From Methanobacterium sp. (GTDB taxonomy: Archaea > Methanobacteriota > Methanobacteria > Methanobacteriales > Methanobacteriaceae): DNA of 21,068 nt. The first letter of the stretch is position 1. The number at the start of each line of letters is the position of its first letter. The position numbers were made by a program, and so were the translations under genes. This document shows positions 1-9,304 of this stretch, piece by piece. The stretch lies in contig PMMV01000030.1 of the NCBI GenBank assembly GCA_003162115.1, positions 3,062 to 24,129 on the forward strand, read 5' to 3'. The notes beneath the pieces are model-generated. The model saw nothing but the letters and a program-made list of their open reading frames with translations. It did no database searches and had not been told where the DNA came from.

Positions 1-105
1 GTGAATGCAGAACCACTCTTAAAAGAGGCTGAAGAAATAGAGGAACGACTCAAAGAGCTAGCAAATCGCGTTCAAAACGAGCCAGAATCACCAATTTACA
101 GTTAA
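1..105 (+). CDS. 3' end of a CDS, probably a PAC2-type proteasome assembly chaperone
   Basis: An open frame enters from the left edge and stops with TAA at 103-105; 34 residues are visible. They form a charged amphipathic helix ([20 protein letters not shown]) followed by a short acidic tail ending in PIYS. The helix resembles the C-terminal coiled helix of archaeal PAC2 chaperones; the complete PAC2 protein at 3889-4662 ends in a similar charged helix. The last three residues, I-Y-S, fit the HbYX motif by which proteasome activators and assembly factors dock on 20S alpha rings. The first visible codon is GTG, but I see no reason to treat it as the start. The assignment rests on resemblance of a short tail only; another coiled-coil protein is possible. 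A tRNA gene begins 7 bp after the stop. Confidence 0.5.
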   Translation: MNAEPLLKEAEEIEERLKELANRVQNEPESPIYS

Positions 106-112
106 TTCAAAA

Positions 113-187
<75 letters not shown>

Positions 188-282
188 AATTAACTTCTTT
201 TAATAGTATTGTACATATTAACAACAATAGTTAATGTACTGTAAAATAATTATCGAACTTTCATAGTAAGAAAAAATCAAGT

Positions 283-357
283 GGGCCCGTAGCCTAGTCA
301 GGATAGGGCATCAGACTCCTAATCTGAAGGTCCGGGGTTCAAATCCCCGCGGGTCCG
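283..357 (+). tRNA. tRNA-Arg (anticodon CCT)
   Basis: A complete 75-nt cloverleaf with the same acceptor arms as the tRNA 96 bp upstream. The anticodon stem is TCAGA/TCTGA with loop CTCCTAA, giving anticodon CCT for AGG. The T arm is CGGGG-TTCAAAT-CCCCG and the D loop is one base longer than in the upstream gene. Discriminator G; no encoded CCA. It is a close paralog of the TCT tRNA, differing in the anticodon, the D loop and compensated stem pairs. The 96-bp AT-rich spacer could carry its own promoter. Confidence 0.97.
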
Positions 358-461
358 TTCATAATTATTCAAAAGTTCTATTTTAATAAAATATCCATTC
401 TTACGGTCCTATCTAATAAGTTCTGTTAGTTGAAAAAATAATTTACTTAATATTCAAATAT

Positions 462-469
462 AAAAAAAA
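462..469 (-). terminator. T-tract terminator of the DUF5518 gene
   Basis: Eight consecutive A on the plus strand read as T8 on the minus strand, 9 bp past the stop codon of the membrane protein gene at 479-868. Archaeal termination often needs only a T-rich tract. There is no strong stem upstream. Confidence 0.5.
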
Positions 470-478
470 TAAGAAAAT

Positions 479-868
479 TTATTCTTCTTTAGGAAGAACA
501 AGTCTGTTTTTTTGTGATTCAGCTCTTATTAAAGATCCGAGAACTCCGCCAACTACTCCCAATACTATTTCTAAAATCAAAGGTTCAACTTGGCTTGTAA
601 TTATAAGTCCTATTACTGAACCATATCCCATCGATGCATAAATAATCAAAATAATTACAAGGCATACTAGTCCTCCGATTATTCCAAAAATAACACCATT
701 AAGTGCTCCTTCCTTGATGTTGCTCCCTACCATGAAACCAACTGCAAGTCCTACTAATAAAAATATGGTCTCTGAACTTTGGCTTGCTAAAGTCGATAAC
801 ACATATAGTATTGCAACAATAATTACACCAATTATTATTGGTCTCCATTTAATCATATCTTTAATCAT
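479..868 (-). CDS. DUF5518 family membrane protein
   Basis: A 129-residue, very hydrophobic protein with about four membrane spans (near residues 9-27, 34-50, 56-78 and 96-114) and a short charged C-terminal tail. The glycine-rich GGVLGSLIRAE segment near the C-terminus and the overall pattern match DUF5518 proteins, which are numerous in Methanobacterium genomes and have no known function. The first ATG is preceded at 5-nt spacing by AGGAGTG (874-880), which favours it over the second ATG four codons later. It is monocistronic: a T8 tract follows the stop, and the upstream neighbour is a divergent pseudogene. The location is the cytoplasmic membrane. Confidence 0.8.
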   Translation of the reverse strand: MIKDMIKWRPIIIGVIIVAILYVLSTLASQSSETIFLLVGLAVGFMVGSNIKEGALNGVIFGIIGGLVCLVIILIIYASMGYGSVIGLIITSQVEPLILEIVLGVVGGVLGSLIRAESQKNRLVLPKEE

Positions 869-1117
869 TTTTTCACTCCTATCATTTAATTAAAATTACT
901 TGAACATTAACTTAAAGGTTTTCCATATTTATACCCAAATTCAATAATAACATAGATCTAATATTCTAATTTTAATAATGCTTTAAAAAAGTTAATCTAA
1001 TTTCTTAATTCAATGAATGAACATAGTTAAAAATTAAATATGTCCCACTTGATATTAGAATTATATTATTTGAATTCAATTCTCTTTATTAATAATTGAC
1101 AATAGCAGTTGAAAAAA

Positions 1118-1921
1118 ATGGAACAAACTTTAAATGGTATACCCGAAACATTGCTGATCCCTCTCTGGGCTAAAGCTGTTGAAACAGAACTTTCTAATCC
1201 GATACTTAAAGATTATAAAGCAGTTGAGATGCTGGAACAAATTGATTACGACTTTAAGAAATTTGATAGGGAATGGGCTACACAGATCAGCATAGCCGTA
1301 AGAACAGAAATTTTAGATAACACTACAAAGGCATTTATTCATAATAATCCGGATTCAGTTATTGTTAATATTGGTTGCGGTCTGGATAATCGGTATTCCA
1401 GACTTGACAACGGTAAAATACATTGGTATGATCTCGATTTACCTGAATCAATCAAATTTAGAAAGCAATTCTTTAAAGAAACAGATCGATAAAACATGAT
1501 AGCTAAATCTGTTTTTGATTACAGATGGATACAAGAAATTCCTAAGGGAAAGCCTATTCTATACTTGCTGAAGGCGTATTTATGTATTTTACCAAAAAAG
1601 AAGTAATTGAACTTATTTATAAATTGGTTAAAGATTTTCATGGTGCAGAAATGCTAGTTGAAACCATACCTATTTCATTGGTTAAACAAAGTAAAAAGCA
1701 AGATCTTATTAAAAAACAATATCAAATGAATGTCCAGTTCAATTGGGGAGTCAAAAATGGGAAAGAACTGGAGAAACTCAATAAGCAGATTAAATTCATT
1801 GAAGAGTGGCACTATTTCGATCGTCATCGAGACAGATGGAAAAGTATAAGATGGCTTTCTTATAATTCCATTATTTAAAAACATGTTTGGTAACCGAATA
1901 GTCCATTTGAGGTTAGGTTGA
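1118..1921 (+). pseudogene. Broken class I SAM methyltransferase, LCM/PPM (TcmP-like) family
   Basis: Three consecutive frames together make an almost full-length leucine-carboxyl-methyltransferase-type protein of about 268 residues. The N-terminal segment (ATG at 1118) has the family opening MEQTLNGIPETLLIPLWAKA and SAM motif I as VIVNIGCGLDNRYSR. It meets an in-frame TAA at 1490-1492, then continues in the same frame (MIAKSVFDYRWIQEIPKGKP) to about 1562. A frame change there leads into AEGVFMYFTKKEVIELIYK, and a further one near 1855-1860 leads into LIPLFKNMFGNRIVHL, ending at TGA 1919-1921. One nonsense and two frameshift lesions make a functional product very unlikely. Similarity is continuous with no large deletion, so the decay looks recent. 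The ancestral enzyme probably methylated a small-molecule or carboxyl acceptor. Confidence 0.85.
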
Positions 1922-1967
1922 TAAATTTCTGAAAATTAAATTCTCAAATTTTTAAAGATTAATGAAT

Positions 1968-1975
1968 AAAAAAAA
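1968..1975 (-). terminator. T8 terminator downstream of the 31-aa mini-gene
   Basis: A8 on the plus strand gives CCCATTTTTTTTATT on the minus strand, about 32 nt beyond the stop of the small gene at 2008-2103. It is the only long T tract on that strand in the interval and supports a separate short transcript. Confidence 0.45.
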
Positions 1976-2007
1976 TGGGATTAATAACCTCTAGAATTCT
2001 TCTATTA

Positions 2008-2103
2008 TTATTGAGGTAGATTTCGTGATAAAATCTGCATCAAAATAGTGACAACAATGAATCCGCCTATAATAACTCCGAAAATTGTGAACGCGTCTGA
2101 CAT
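2008..2103 (-). CDS. 31-residue single-TM small protein, function unknown
   Basis: I read this small frame by hand on the minus strand. It starts at ATG 2101-2103, encodes 31 residues and ends at TAA 2008-2010. The product begins MSDAFTIFGVIIGGF, is one continuous hydrophobic span (about residues 5-25), and ends in the polar tail SRNLPQ. Signals around it are coherent: AGGAAG at 2111-2116 lies 7 nt before the ATG, TATA-like sequence lies at 2131-2152, and a T8 tract follows the stop. I do not recognise a family. Its position beside the 68-residue orphan at 2189-2395 on the same strand may be functional or chance. AT-rich DNA readily makes short hydrophobic frames, so the call rests on the flanking signals. 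Confidence 0.55.
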   Translation of the reverse strand: MSDAFTIFGVIIGGFIVVTILMQILSRNLPQ

Positions 2104-2130
2104 GATTTTACTTCCTTTTACTTTTTTACT

Positions 2131-2152
2131 TAAATATATTTAAGAATATAAG
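2131..2152 (-). promoter_or_regulatory. TATA-like promoter region of the 31-aa mini-gene
   Basis: On the minus strand this reads CTTATATTC followed by TTAAATATATTTA. Two box-A-like cores lie 30-50 bp before the ATG at 2103. The outer one would place the start of transcription so that the AGGAAG ribosome binding site stays in the leader. Confidence 0.35.
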
Positions 2153-2188
2153 TGATTAATATGGTTTTTGTAAGTTGAATTATCTAAA

Positions 2189-2395
2189 TTATTCATCCTC
2201 TGAAACTGTCTGTGCACTCTGCACAAAGTTTATTAATGCCTTCATCTCGTCTGTGAAGCTTTTAAAATCGTTAGCTGCTAATAAAACAACAACTTGGTTC
2301 TCTTCGAACTTTTCTGGATCTTGAGGAATGATAACCAGTTTACCATCAGAGCCTTGCACCTTTGAACATATACCAACACTTGACTTGAGATCCAT
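2189..2395 (-). CDS. Small acidic-tailed hypothetical protein (68 aa)
   Basis: A 68-residue soluble protein that I do not recognise. It looks like a short beta-rich N-terminal half (GSDGKLVIIPQDPE, then NQVVVLLAANDF) followed by a helix (DEMKALINFVQSA) and an acidic end, SEDE. There are no membrane spans and a single cysteine near residue 10. The ATG at 2393-2395 is preceded by AGGGTGTGATC, a good match to the archaeal GGAGGTGATC ribosome binding site. Upstream, TTTAATTTATATC (about 2436-2448 on the minus strand) is a plausible TATA box, and GTATC-TCT-GATAC (2419-2431) is a small odd palindrome between box and start. It lies downstream of endoQ on the same strand but 157 bp away, so it is probably transcribed separately. 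Confidence 0.7.
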   Translation of the reverse strand: MDLKSSVGICSKVQGSDGKLVIIPQDPEKFEENQVVVLLAANDFKSFTDEMKALINFVQSAQTVSEDE

Positions 2396-2552
2396 TTTAG
2401 ATCACACCCTATATGAAAGTATCTCTGATACATGATATAAATTAAATGATTTTTTATTTTAAATATGCATTGAATTTTAAAATAACCCCTGATGTGCAAT
2501 AACAAATTTCATTCCAATATTATTAATAGAATTTCATCTTTGATTAGAAATA

Positions 2553-3755
2553 TTACGATTTAAGGTAATTGTCCAGATTGTTCTTGGGCAGTACGATTTC
2601 ACCATACTTACCACCACCACCCGCCTTTATTTCAAGGGTTTTATTTCGAAAAGCCTTTATAACCACAGCAACCTTAGGATCAACATCATAAACCTCATCC
2701 ATGGGTGATTGTATAAGTGCGGTTATCTCGTCTTTGAACCTGTGAATCATTTCCTTCCATATTTTCTGTACAAAAACAGTTGTAACCCCTTTCCCGTGTG
2801 TGATACTTATTATCTCTGCAAGAGGAAGTATATGTATATAGGGTGGTCGATGTAGGGGGTGGTGTGGTTCTTCCCATTTGGAAAGTTCGTATATTCTATA
2901 ATCAACACCCTTCTTTATTCTACCTCCACAAGGACATCGCATCTTCAACTTTATTGCATCCTCTATCGAGTATTGGGTATAACATTTTGTACATGCTGTT
3001 TTATGATATTTTCCAAGCCTTGGATCAAATCCATAATTGGCTTTTATCTTCTTATTTAGAATTGCATCCCTAACATCGTCAAATGTTAATTTTCCAATTT
3101 CAAGTTCGTTAAACTCTCTACCTAAACGGTGTGGCCATGGAGAGTGTGCATCTGAATTGGTTAGAAATGGTATGTCTTCGAGCTCTTCAATTGTATCTGC
3201 CATATCAGAATCCGCAGAAAGTCCTAGTTCGAGAAAGTCAGGCATCTTGCCATAACAATCTTTAATGCTGTCATATTCTTTATAAATACTTGTCCATGGT
3301 GTAAAAGCGTGAGCTGGCCCAATTATACATCCATTCTCATGAGCTATATTCATTATCTCTGATCCATTCATTTTAACCCGGGGTCGGCCGTCTGCATCCA
3401 TATTCCCCTTCATCTTACTCCTTGTATCAGTTGCTGATTCTATTGATGGAAATAATATGAGATGGTGGACCCTTTTTATATCCTCAACTTCGGTTGTTAA
3501 AATAAATTTTGATCCTTTATCTTCCGATGTGTCTTCAGGATCTATTGCGCTATCCATTAAAGAAAATATTCCGTCGGATGATTCTTCAGTTGTTTCTTCA
3601 AAGAGTTTGAGCCATTTTTGGTGGAGTACGTCTCCACTGGCTACAAGATCCAAACCTTTAAGCTTTGCCTGAGGAGCCATTACCGGTGGTGTCATATTTT
3701 TAGAAGTTGCTATGGAATAACAACCATGTATGTGTAGATCAGCGTTTATTATCAT
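2553..3755 (-). CDS. Endonuclease Q (EndoQ), PHP-type DNA repair nuclease
   Basis: A 400-residue protein of the EndoQ family, which nicks DNA 5' of deaminated or abasic bases (hypoxanthine, uracil, xanthine). The N-terminal PHP metallophosphoesterase domain shows DLHIH (residues 6-10), [16 protein letters not shown] (about 87-102), GPAHAF (146-151) and SDAH (201-204), which supply the metal-binding His and Asp residues. A zinc knuckle follows with C255, C258, C274 and C276. The C-terminal domain has the family's glycine cluster [13 protein letters not shown]. The protein ends [10 protein letters not shown], where N-N-L-D-N-Y-L resembles a degenerate PCNA-binding box. ATG 3753-3755 follows GGGTATAAGA, a modest ribosome binding site. 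The gene stands alone behind the tandem terminator of the PAC2 operon. The family is known from Thermococcales, some methanogens and some bacteria. Confidence 0.88.
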   Translation of the reverse strand: MIINADLHIHGCYSIATSKNMTPPVMAPQAKLKGLDLVASGDVLHQKWLKLFEETTEESSDGIFSLMDSAIDPEDTSEDKGSKFILTTEVEDIKRVHHLILFPSIESATDTRSKMKGNMDADGRPRVKMNGSEIMNIAHENGCIIGPAHAFTPWTSIYKEYDSIKDCYGKMPDFLELGLSADSDMADTIEELEDIPFLTNSDAHSPWPHRLGREFNELEIGKLTFDDVRDAILNKKIKANYGFDPRLGKYHKTACTKCYTQYSIEDAIKLKMRCPCGGRIKKGVDYRIYELSKWEEPHHPLHRPPYIHILPLAEIISITHGKGVTTVFVQKIWKEMIHRFKDEITALIQSPMDEVYDVDPKVAVVIKAFRNKTLEIKAGGGGKYGEIVLPKNNLDNYLKS

Positions 3756-3836
3756 TCTTATACCCGTTTAATTAATATTTTATTAATACAATTAACATTA
3801 TTAAATTATAGTTTATAGTTTAATATCATTGGTATT

Positions 3837-3868
3837 AAAAAAAATAAGAAATTAATTAATAAAAAAAA
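3837..3868 (-). terminator. Tandem T8 tracts ending the aif2a-nop10-PAC2 operon
   Basis: Two A8 runs on the plus strand (3837-3844 and 3861-3868) are two T8 tracts on the minus strand, beginning about 20 bp after the PAC2 stop codon. The rest of 3756-3888 is AT-rich spacer containing the endoQ promoter. Confidence 0.55.
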
Positions 3869-3888
3869 TTAGACAAAAATATTGAATG

Positions 3889-4662
3889 TTATCCAATGTA
3901 TCGTAGATCTTCCTCGCCCTGTACAATGTTCATTCTTTCGCTCATCTCTCTTTCCATCTGCTGAGCTTTTGATATCATTTTTCTGGTTTCTTCTGCCCTT
4001 TCTTCAAGTTTTGCAATGTCGAGTTCAATATTTATCAGTTTTTGAAGTACAGTAAGTACAGCCTTTGATGCCTCTGCATCTATGAAGTAGCCTGGAGTTT
4101 CACCCATTAAACATACACCCATCATGTTATTCGACATTCCAAGACCTAAAATAAGACCGGATGCTCCTATTATTCCGCCGTCTGCTGTTCTTAAAGTGAC
4201 ATCGTGTCTCTTTAATAGTTCTGCAAGTTCTAAATTGGTAGCAGCACCAAATACCTTTGGTTTATCTACTGGTTGGCCTGTTCCAAGACCACCCAATGTG
4301 TATATCTGTTTCACACCGTGTTTTCCTACAAATTCAATGATTGCGCTACATATCTCATATTGACCTTCAGGACTTAGTCCCTGAGTATTTCCAACTAGAA
4401 TTATATAGTCCTTTTTGTCTTCTCCATATGATTTAAGGTAGTAAAACTCATTTTTCATGGGTTCGATTATTCCATTTTCATCCACAAAAACTTGTGGAGG
4501 AAATGCAGGAGAGTAAAGTTCTGCAAATTTAACTGCATTTAACTCGTGAATCATATGGTCTGCAACTAACTTTCCAACATGACCAATACCTGGAAGAGCC
4601 TCGATAAATATTGGTTCGTTAAGAACCACATCTTCCATGATCTTAATAAAAGTCTCTTTCAT
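3889..4662 (-). CDS. PAC2-family proteasome assembly chaperone homolog
   Basis: A 257-residue member of the archaeal PAC2 family (COG2047), related to PbaA/PbaB and to eukaryotic Pac2, which assist assembly of the 20S proteasome alpha ring. The signature [20 protein letters not shown] is at residues 18-37. Nucleoside-phosphorylase-like segments follow: [37 protein letters not shown] and [14 protein letters not shown] charged C-terminal helix ends in RYIG. The ribosome binding site AAAGGAGTTGG overlaps the nop10 stop, so translation is probably coupled to nop10. The PAC2 partner of nop10 is a recurrent euryarchaeal arrangement. The chaperone role is inferred from the family; archaeal PAC2 paralogs differ in function. 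Confidence 0.85.
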   Translation of the reverse strand: MKETFIKIMEDVVLNEPIFIEALPGIGHVGKLVADHMIHELNAVKFAELYSPAFPPQVFVDENGIIEPMKNEFYYLKSYGEDKKDYIILVGNTQGLSPEGQYEICSAIIEFVGKHGVKQIYTLGGLGTGQPVDKPKVFGAATNLELAELLKRHDVTLRTADGGIIGASGLILGLGMSNNMMGVCLMGETPGYFIDAEASKAVLTVLQKLINIELDIAKLEERAEETRKMISKAQQMEREMSERMNIVQGEEDLRYIG

Positions 4663-4676
4663 CCAACCAACTCCTT

Positions 4677-4841
4677 TTAGCTCTTCATGAGCTGCTTTTT
4701 AAGCATACGTCTATATTTACCGTATTTATCCTCAGGAGAGTATTTGGGCGGGTAGATTACACCAACCTCTCCCCCGCAGGGGCATTTGTCGGTGAGGGTG
4801 TACTCCCCACAGGACTTACATTTTTTCATTTTAAGTTTCAT
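4677..4841 (-). CDS. nop10: H/ACA RNP protein Nop10
   Basis: A 54-residue protein. It starts at ATG 4839-4841, overlapping the aif2a stop codon as ATGA, and ends at TAA 4677-4679. It carries the Nop10 zinc ribbon (C8, C11, C20, C22) in [18 protein letters not shown], followed by the typical linear C-terminal part [15 protein letters not shown]. Nop10 binds Cbf5 and stabilises the box H/ACA ribonucleoprotein that pseudouridylates rRNA. The length is normal for archaeal Nop10. It sits between aIF2-alpha and PAC2, a conserved euryarchaeal context, and translation is coupled on both sides. Confidence 0.95.
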   Translation of the reverse strand: MKLKMKKCKSCGEYTLTDKCPCGGEVGVIYPPKYSPEDKYGKYRRMLKKQLMKS

Positions 4842-5617
4842 TCTAATTCACGTTGGAAGGTGCCTTCGCCTCCCTCCTCTAAAACAACTTCAATCGCTTT
4901 GTCTGCTGCTTCTTTAAGAATAGTCTCTGCTGTGATGTAGTCTGATGATTTAACCATTAATCTGTATCTTGGGGCTCCCACACATTGAACAGAAATCTCT
5001 TCACCGTTTATGGCGCTAAGTGCCTTTTTGATAACATCTACTCCATTGTTAGCATAAGATTTCAAATCTACATAACCGGTTATATTTACTTCAGGAGGAG
5101 AAATATTCTTTTTAGCTACCACAGTTATTGCGTTAGCCCATTCTTCACTCATGCCGCGTTCTATGAGGGGTTTTGCTCCTTCTTCGGCTGCTATTTCAAA
5201 TGCTCCATAGAGGTCTCCAAATTCCTCCATGATGCCGTACCCAACTTCTTCATAACCAGCATCGAGATCCTTTCCAAGGCTTTTTGCTGAAAACTCCAGT
5301 AGTTTCTCTGCCTTCTGCTCAATCTTCCACTGTTGAATTTTTCTTGTACGCTGATCTTCCCTTATCCTTTTAAGTGAAACATCAACATGGCCCTTTTTAG
5401 GATTTACACGGAGAACCCTGGCCACGATCTTCTGATTCTCTCTTACGTAGTCCCTTATATTTTTAACCCAACCAGATGAAACCTCAGATATGTGTATAAA
5501 TACTTCTTTACCATCATATTCCTCAAGGCTCCCAAAGGCACCGTAGTTCAAAACTTTATGTACAGTTCCTACCACCAGATCCCCTTCATCCGGCCATTCT
5601 TTTCTCATTCTTACCAT
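4838..5617 (-). CDS. Translation initiation factor aIF2 subunit alpha
   Basis: A 259-residue aIF2-alpha, part of the heterotrimer that delivers initiator Met-tRNA to the small ribosomal subunit. An N-terminal S1/OB domain (residues about 10-85) contains [20 protein letters not shown] and FIHISEVS. A helical middle domain follows (about 90-175). The C-terminal alpha-beta domain, which binds the gamma subunit, contains the segment [15 protein letters not shown]. The first ATG (5615-5617) is supported by AGGTG five nucleotides upstream; the ATG at codon 4 is too distant. Upstream spacing of 113 bp from rps27e contains a hairpin and an AT-rich TATA-like stretch, so the gene may have an internal promoter in addition to read-through. 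The stop overlaps the nop10 start. Confidence 0.95.
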   Translation of the reverse strand: MVRMRKEWPDEGDLVVGTVHKVLNYGAFGSLEEYDGKEVFIHISEVSSGWVKNIRDYVRENQKIVARVLRVNPKKGHVDVSLKRIREDQRTRKIQQWKIEQKAEKLLEFSAKSLGKDLDAGYEEVGYGIMEEFGDLYGAFEIAAEEGAKPLIERGMSEEWANAITVVAKKNISPPEVNITGYVDLKSYANNGVDVIKKALSAINGEEISVQCVGAPRYRLMVKSSDYITAETILKEAADKAIEVVLEEGGEGTFQRELE

Positions 5618-5696
5618 TAGAACACCTATAATATAATTAAAATATATTATGAATCATAAAATTTAATTATTCATTATTTTGAAGGATTTAACTCTT

Positions 5697-5719
5697 AATT
5701 AGTCCATATAGGACTAATT
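5697..5719 (-). other. Perfect 9-bp hairpin between rps27e and aif2a
   Basis: AATTAGTCC (5697-5705) and GGACTAATT (5711-5719) are exact inverted repeats around a 5-nt loop, ATATA. On the transcribed minus strand the hairpin begins about 11 nt after the rps27e stop. No T tract follows, so it is not a classical intrinsic terminator. It could be a 3'-end stabiliser, a processing site or a partial terminator lowering read-through into aif2a. Confidence 0.6.
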
Positions 5720-5730
5720 GAGTTATCCTA

Positions 5731-5916
5731 TTAATCCAATACTTCAACGATCTGAGCAGTAATCTCAGACTTTCCACCTTTTGGTTTTACAAGTGTTTTG
5801 CCACATATTATGCATTGTACATTGGATGCAGCATGATCAAAGACTACTTGCTGATTTCCACAGTCAACACATTTGACTTTTAGAAAATTGCTTTTATTAC
5901 TTCTGTAATTTGCCAT
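5731..5916 (-). CDS. 30S ribosomal protein S27e
   Basis: A 61-residue zinc-ribbon ribosomal protein: [20 protein letters not shown] at the start, with zinc ligands C16, C19, C35 and C38. I place the start at ATG 5914-5916 rather than the in-frame GTG at 5923-5925. The sequence TAGGTGAGT just upstream is the ribosome binding site and itself contains that GTG. The site overlaps the rpl44e stop codon, so the two genes are translationally coupled. rpl44e-rps27e-aif2a-nop10 is a conserved euryarchaeal ribosomal operon. Confidence 0.95.
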   Translation of the reverse strand: MANYRSNKSNFLKVKCVDCGNQQVVFDHAASNVQCIICGKTLVKPKGGKSEITAQIVEVLD

Positions 5917-5925
5917 AATACTCAC

Positions 5926-6204
5926 CTACATTACGAATTCAACTTTACCTGCTCTGAATGATGATCTCTTTACATGAGACTTCCCACATTCCTTACATTT
6001 GTATCTGAGGTCCAGTTTTTTGATAGGTTTATTTCTTGATGGTAGCGGCCTAGGGTAACCCCTATATCCACTTGTAACTCTTCTAAACTGCCTCTGACCC
6101 CATTTGAGCTCGCTTGCTTTTCTTCTTTTCGCTTCTAATACTTCGTGAATTGTATGTTTTTTACAGCTTGGACAGTAAGTTCTCCTTTCTTTAGGAATCT
6201 TCAT
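5926..6204 (-). CDS. 50S ribosomal protein L44e
   Basis: A 92-residue L44e protein. Zinc-binding cysteines are C11 and C14 near the N-terminus and C70 and C73 near the C-terminus, flanking a basic central part ([17 protein letters not shown]) that contacts rRNA. ATG 6202-6204 is preceded by GAGGTGATC, a near-perfect complement to the 3' end of archaeal 16S rRNA. It is the first gene of the ribosomal protein operon that continues with rps27e. The 155-bp spacer to the upstream gins51 gene is AT-rich and likely holds its promoter. Confidence 0.96.
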   Translation of the reverse strand: MKIPKERRTYCPSCKKHTIHEVLEAKRRKASELKWGQRQFRRVTSGYRGYPRPLPSRNKPIKKLDLRYKCKECGKSHVKRSSFRAGKVEFVM

Positions 6205-6359
6205 ATGATCACCTCTTAAAATGTAAAAATAAGTCGTGCAATTAACTTTCTTAATTAATGCTCTTATTTTAAAACTTATTTAAACTGAATATTTTATTTG
6301 CAGAATTGTACTCCTTTATAAAAAGTCCAATAATGTATTAATTGTTTATCATTTAAAGT

Positions 6360-8047
<1,688 letters not shown>

Positions 8048-8062
8048 TTTCATCCTCCTTGA

Positions 8063-8764
8063 TTACCTTTTATTCTCTCCAACTATATTATCCTTATTAT
8101 CATTATCTACCTTATTAGCATTTTCATCTTTGCCTTTCTTGGAATTTGCATCTGACTTAGATCTTTCCTCGGTAACTTCGAGTTCTGTATTTATCTCACT
8201 GAGAAATGTCTTATCCAAAATGCGCTGTGCAAATGCAGCTACAATTATTAAAACACCCAGTAACATTAGAAATGCAGCTAATGTGGCTTCTTCACCGAAT
8301 ATAACGTTGTCAGCCACCTTTGTTACCGAAGCTGAAATAATGACTAGACCATATAATATCAACAATCCACCGATTAAAATGGCTGCAACCTTTATTATTC
8401 TATCTCTTTTGTTTTTTATCAAATTAACGAAATTACGCTCTGACAGACCAGGAATGTGGAATGTATCATCCTCTCCATCTTTATGTTCGGGAGGAGTTTT
8501 CTCTTTATCCGAATTTTTTGAAGATTTTTGTTTAGGGGAGTTTTTGGGGTTATCTTGAGTTTTAGTCTCTGATTTCTTATCATTATCAGACAATTTTTCA
8601 GAGTCAAGATCTTCTGATATATTGAATTTTTTGAAATTTGAAATAATCCCTGAAATACGAGAACTTCCAGATTCGGGAGATTTATCAATATTTCCCTTAT
8701 TATTTTTCGAATCTACTGAATTCATCGTTTTTTTATCAGTATCCTTTTTTAAATCCCCCGTCAA
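8063..8764 (-). CDS. Two-TM protein with long charged disordered tails, in the PCNA operon
   Basis: A 233-residue protein I cannot assign to a family. Residues 1 to about 105 are a low-complexity, Lys/Asp/Ser/Asn-rich tail. Two hydrophobic spans follow at about 124-146 (VAAILIGGLLILYGLVIISA) and 161-181 (LAAFLMLLGVLIIVAAF), then a basic-acidic C-terminal tail (about 185-233). Both tails would lie on the same side of the membrane. The start is TTG at 8762-8764, with AGGAGGAG (8773-8780) 8 nt upstream; an internal ATG (codon 14) lacks such a site. It is followed at once by the pcn ribosome binding site and preceded 70 bp upstream by tfs. Being in a replication operon invites a link to membrane anchoring, but nothing in the sequence shows it. 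Confidence 0.75.
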   Translation of the reverse strand: MTGDLKKDTDKKTMNSVDSKNNKGNIDKSPESGSSRISGIISNFKKFNISEDLDSEKLSDNDKKSETKTQDNPKNSPKQKSSKNSDKEKTPPEHKDGEDDTFHIPGLSERNFVNLIKNKRDRIIKVAAILIGGLLILYGLVIISASVTKVADNVIFGEEATLAAFLMLLGVLIIVAAFAQRILDKTFLSEINTELEVTEERSKSDANSKKGKDENANKVDNDNKDNIVGENKR

Positions 8765-8834
8765 TTTGAATACTCCTCCTGAAAATTTATTGGCTGATTA
8801 TATCCAGTAAATTTGAATTATTGCAAAAATTTCA

Positions 8835-9152
8835 TTAATCATATTCACGCCATGTGCAAGAACATTTGGTACACCTGAAAAATCTTGTTTCCGACTCATC
8901 TGCACCCCTAGTCTGAATAAGCCACCAAGATGCTTCTTTATTATCACATTTAGGGCATCTTACAGTAGTTGTAGGTAATGTTTGAATTTCATCGCTGGTA
9001 AAAATTATACTCTCATTCGTTGATATCTTTTCAGAAATTTCATATTCCTTCACAGATTCCTTTGTTATCTTTGTTGTGTATTCACAGTTTTTACATTCGA
9101 AAAATTCACCTTTAGGAAACATGACTGTTCCACATTTAGGACAAAATTTCAT
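8835..9152 (-). CDS. tfs: Transcription factor S (TFS), RNA cleavage factor
   Basis: A 105-residue archaeal TFS, the homolog of TFIIS and Rpb9 C-terminal domains, which rescues backtracked RNA polymerase by stimulating transcript cleavage. The N-terminal zinc ribbon uses C4, C7, C20 and C23. The C-terminal ribbon uses C66, C69, C94 and C97 and carries the catalytic Asp-Glu pair in [14 protein letters not shown] (residues 85-86), so it should be active in cleavage. ATG 9150-9152 follows GGGGAGGATATGA, a strong ribosome binding site. It heads the tfs - membrane protein - pcn - gins51 group. TFS beside PCNA is a recurrent euryarchaeal arrangement. Confidence 0.95.
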   Translation of the reverse strand: MKFCPKCGTVMFPKGEFFECKNCEYTTKITKESVKEYEISEKISTNESIIFTSDEIQTLPTTTVRCPKCDNKEASWWLIQTRGADESETRFFRCTKCSCTWREYD

Positions 9153-9304
9153 TCATATCCTCCCCATCAATAAATTTGATAATTTAATTGTAAGATCGAA
9201 GTAGTTAAATTAAGTTTACATTTCAATTCAATGTTGTTATTATTATTTTACATTATAACATTGCGATATAATTTGATTAATTTTGTATCATATATTGGTT
9301 AAAA

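Noticed and set aside
1675..1884. Minus-strand 69-codon frame inside the methyltransferase pseudogene
   Set aside because: It is the shadow of the degraded plus-strand gene and lacks a ribosome binding site.
9229..9263. CAATGTT ... AACATTG inverted repeat upstream of the tfs-Nudix spacer
   Set aside because: Seven-base arms 21 bp apart are expected by chance in DNA this AT-rich, and it lies downstream rather than upstream of tfs.
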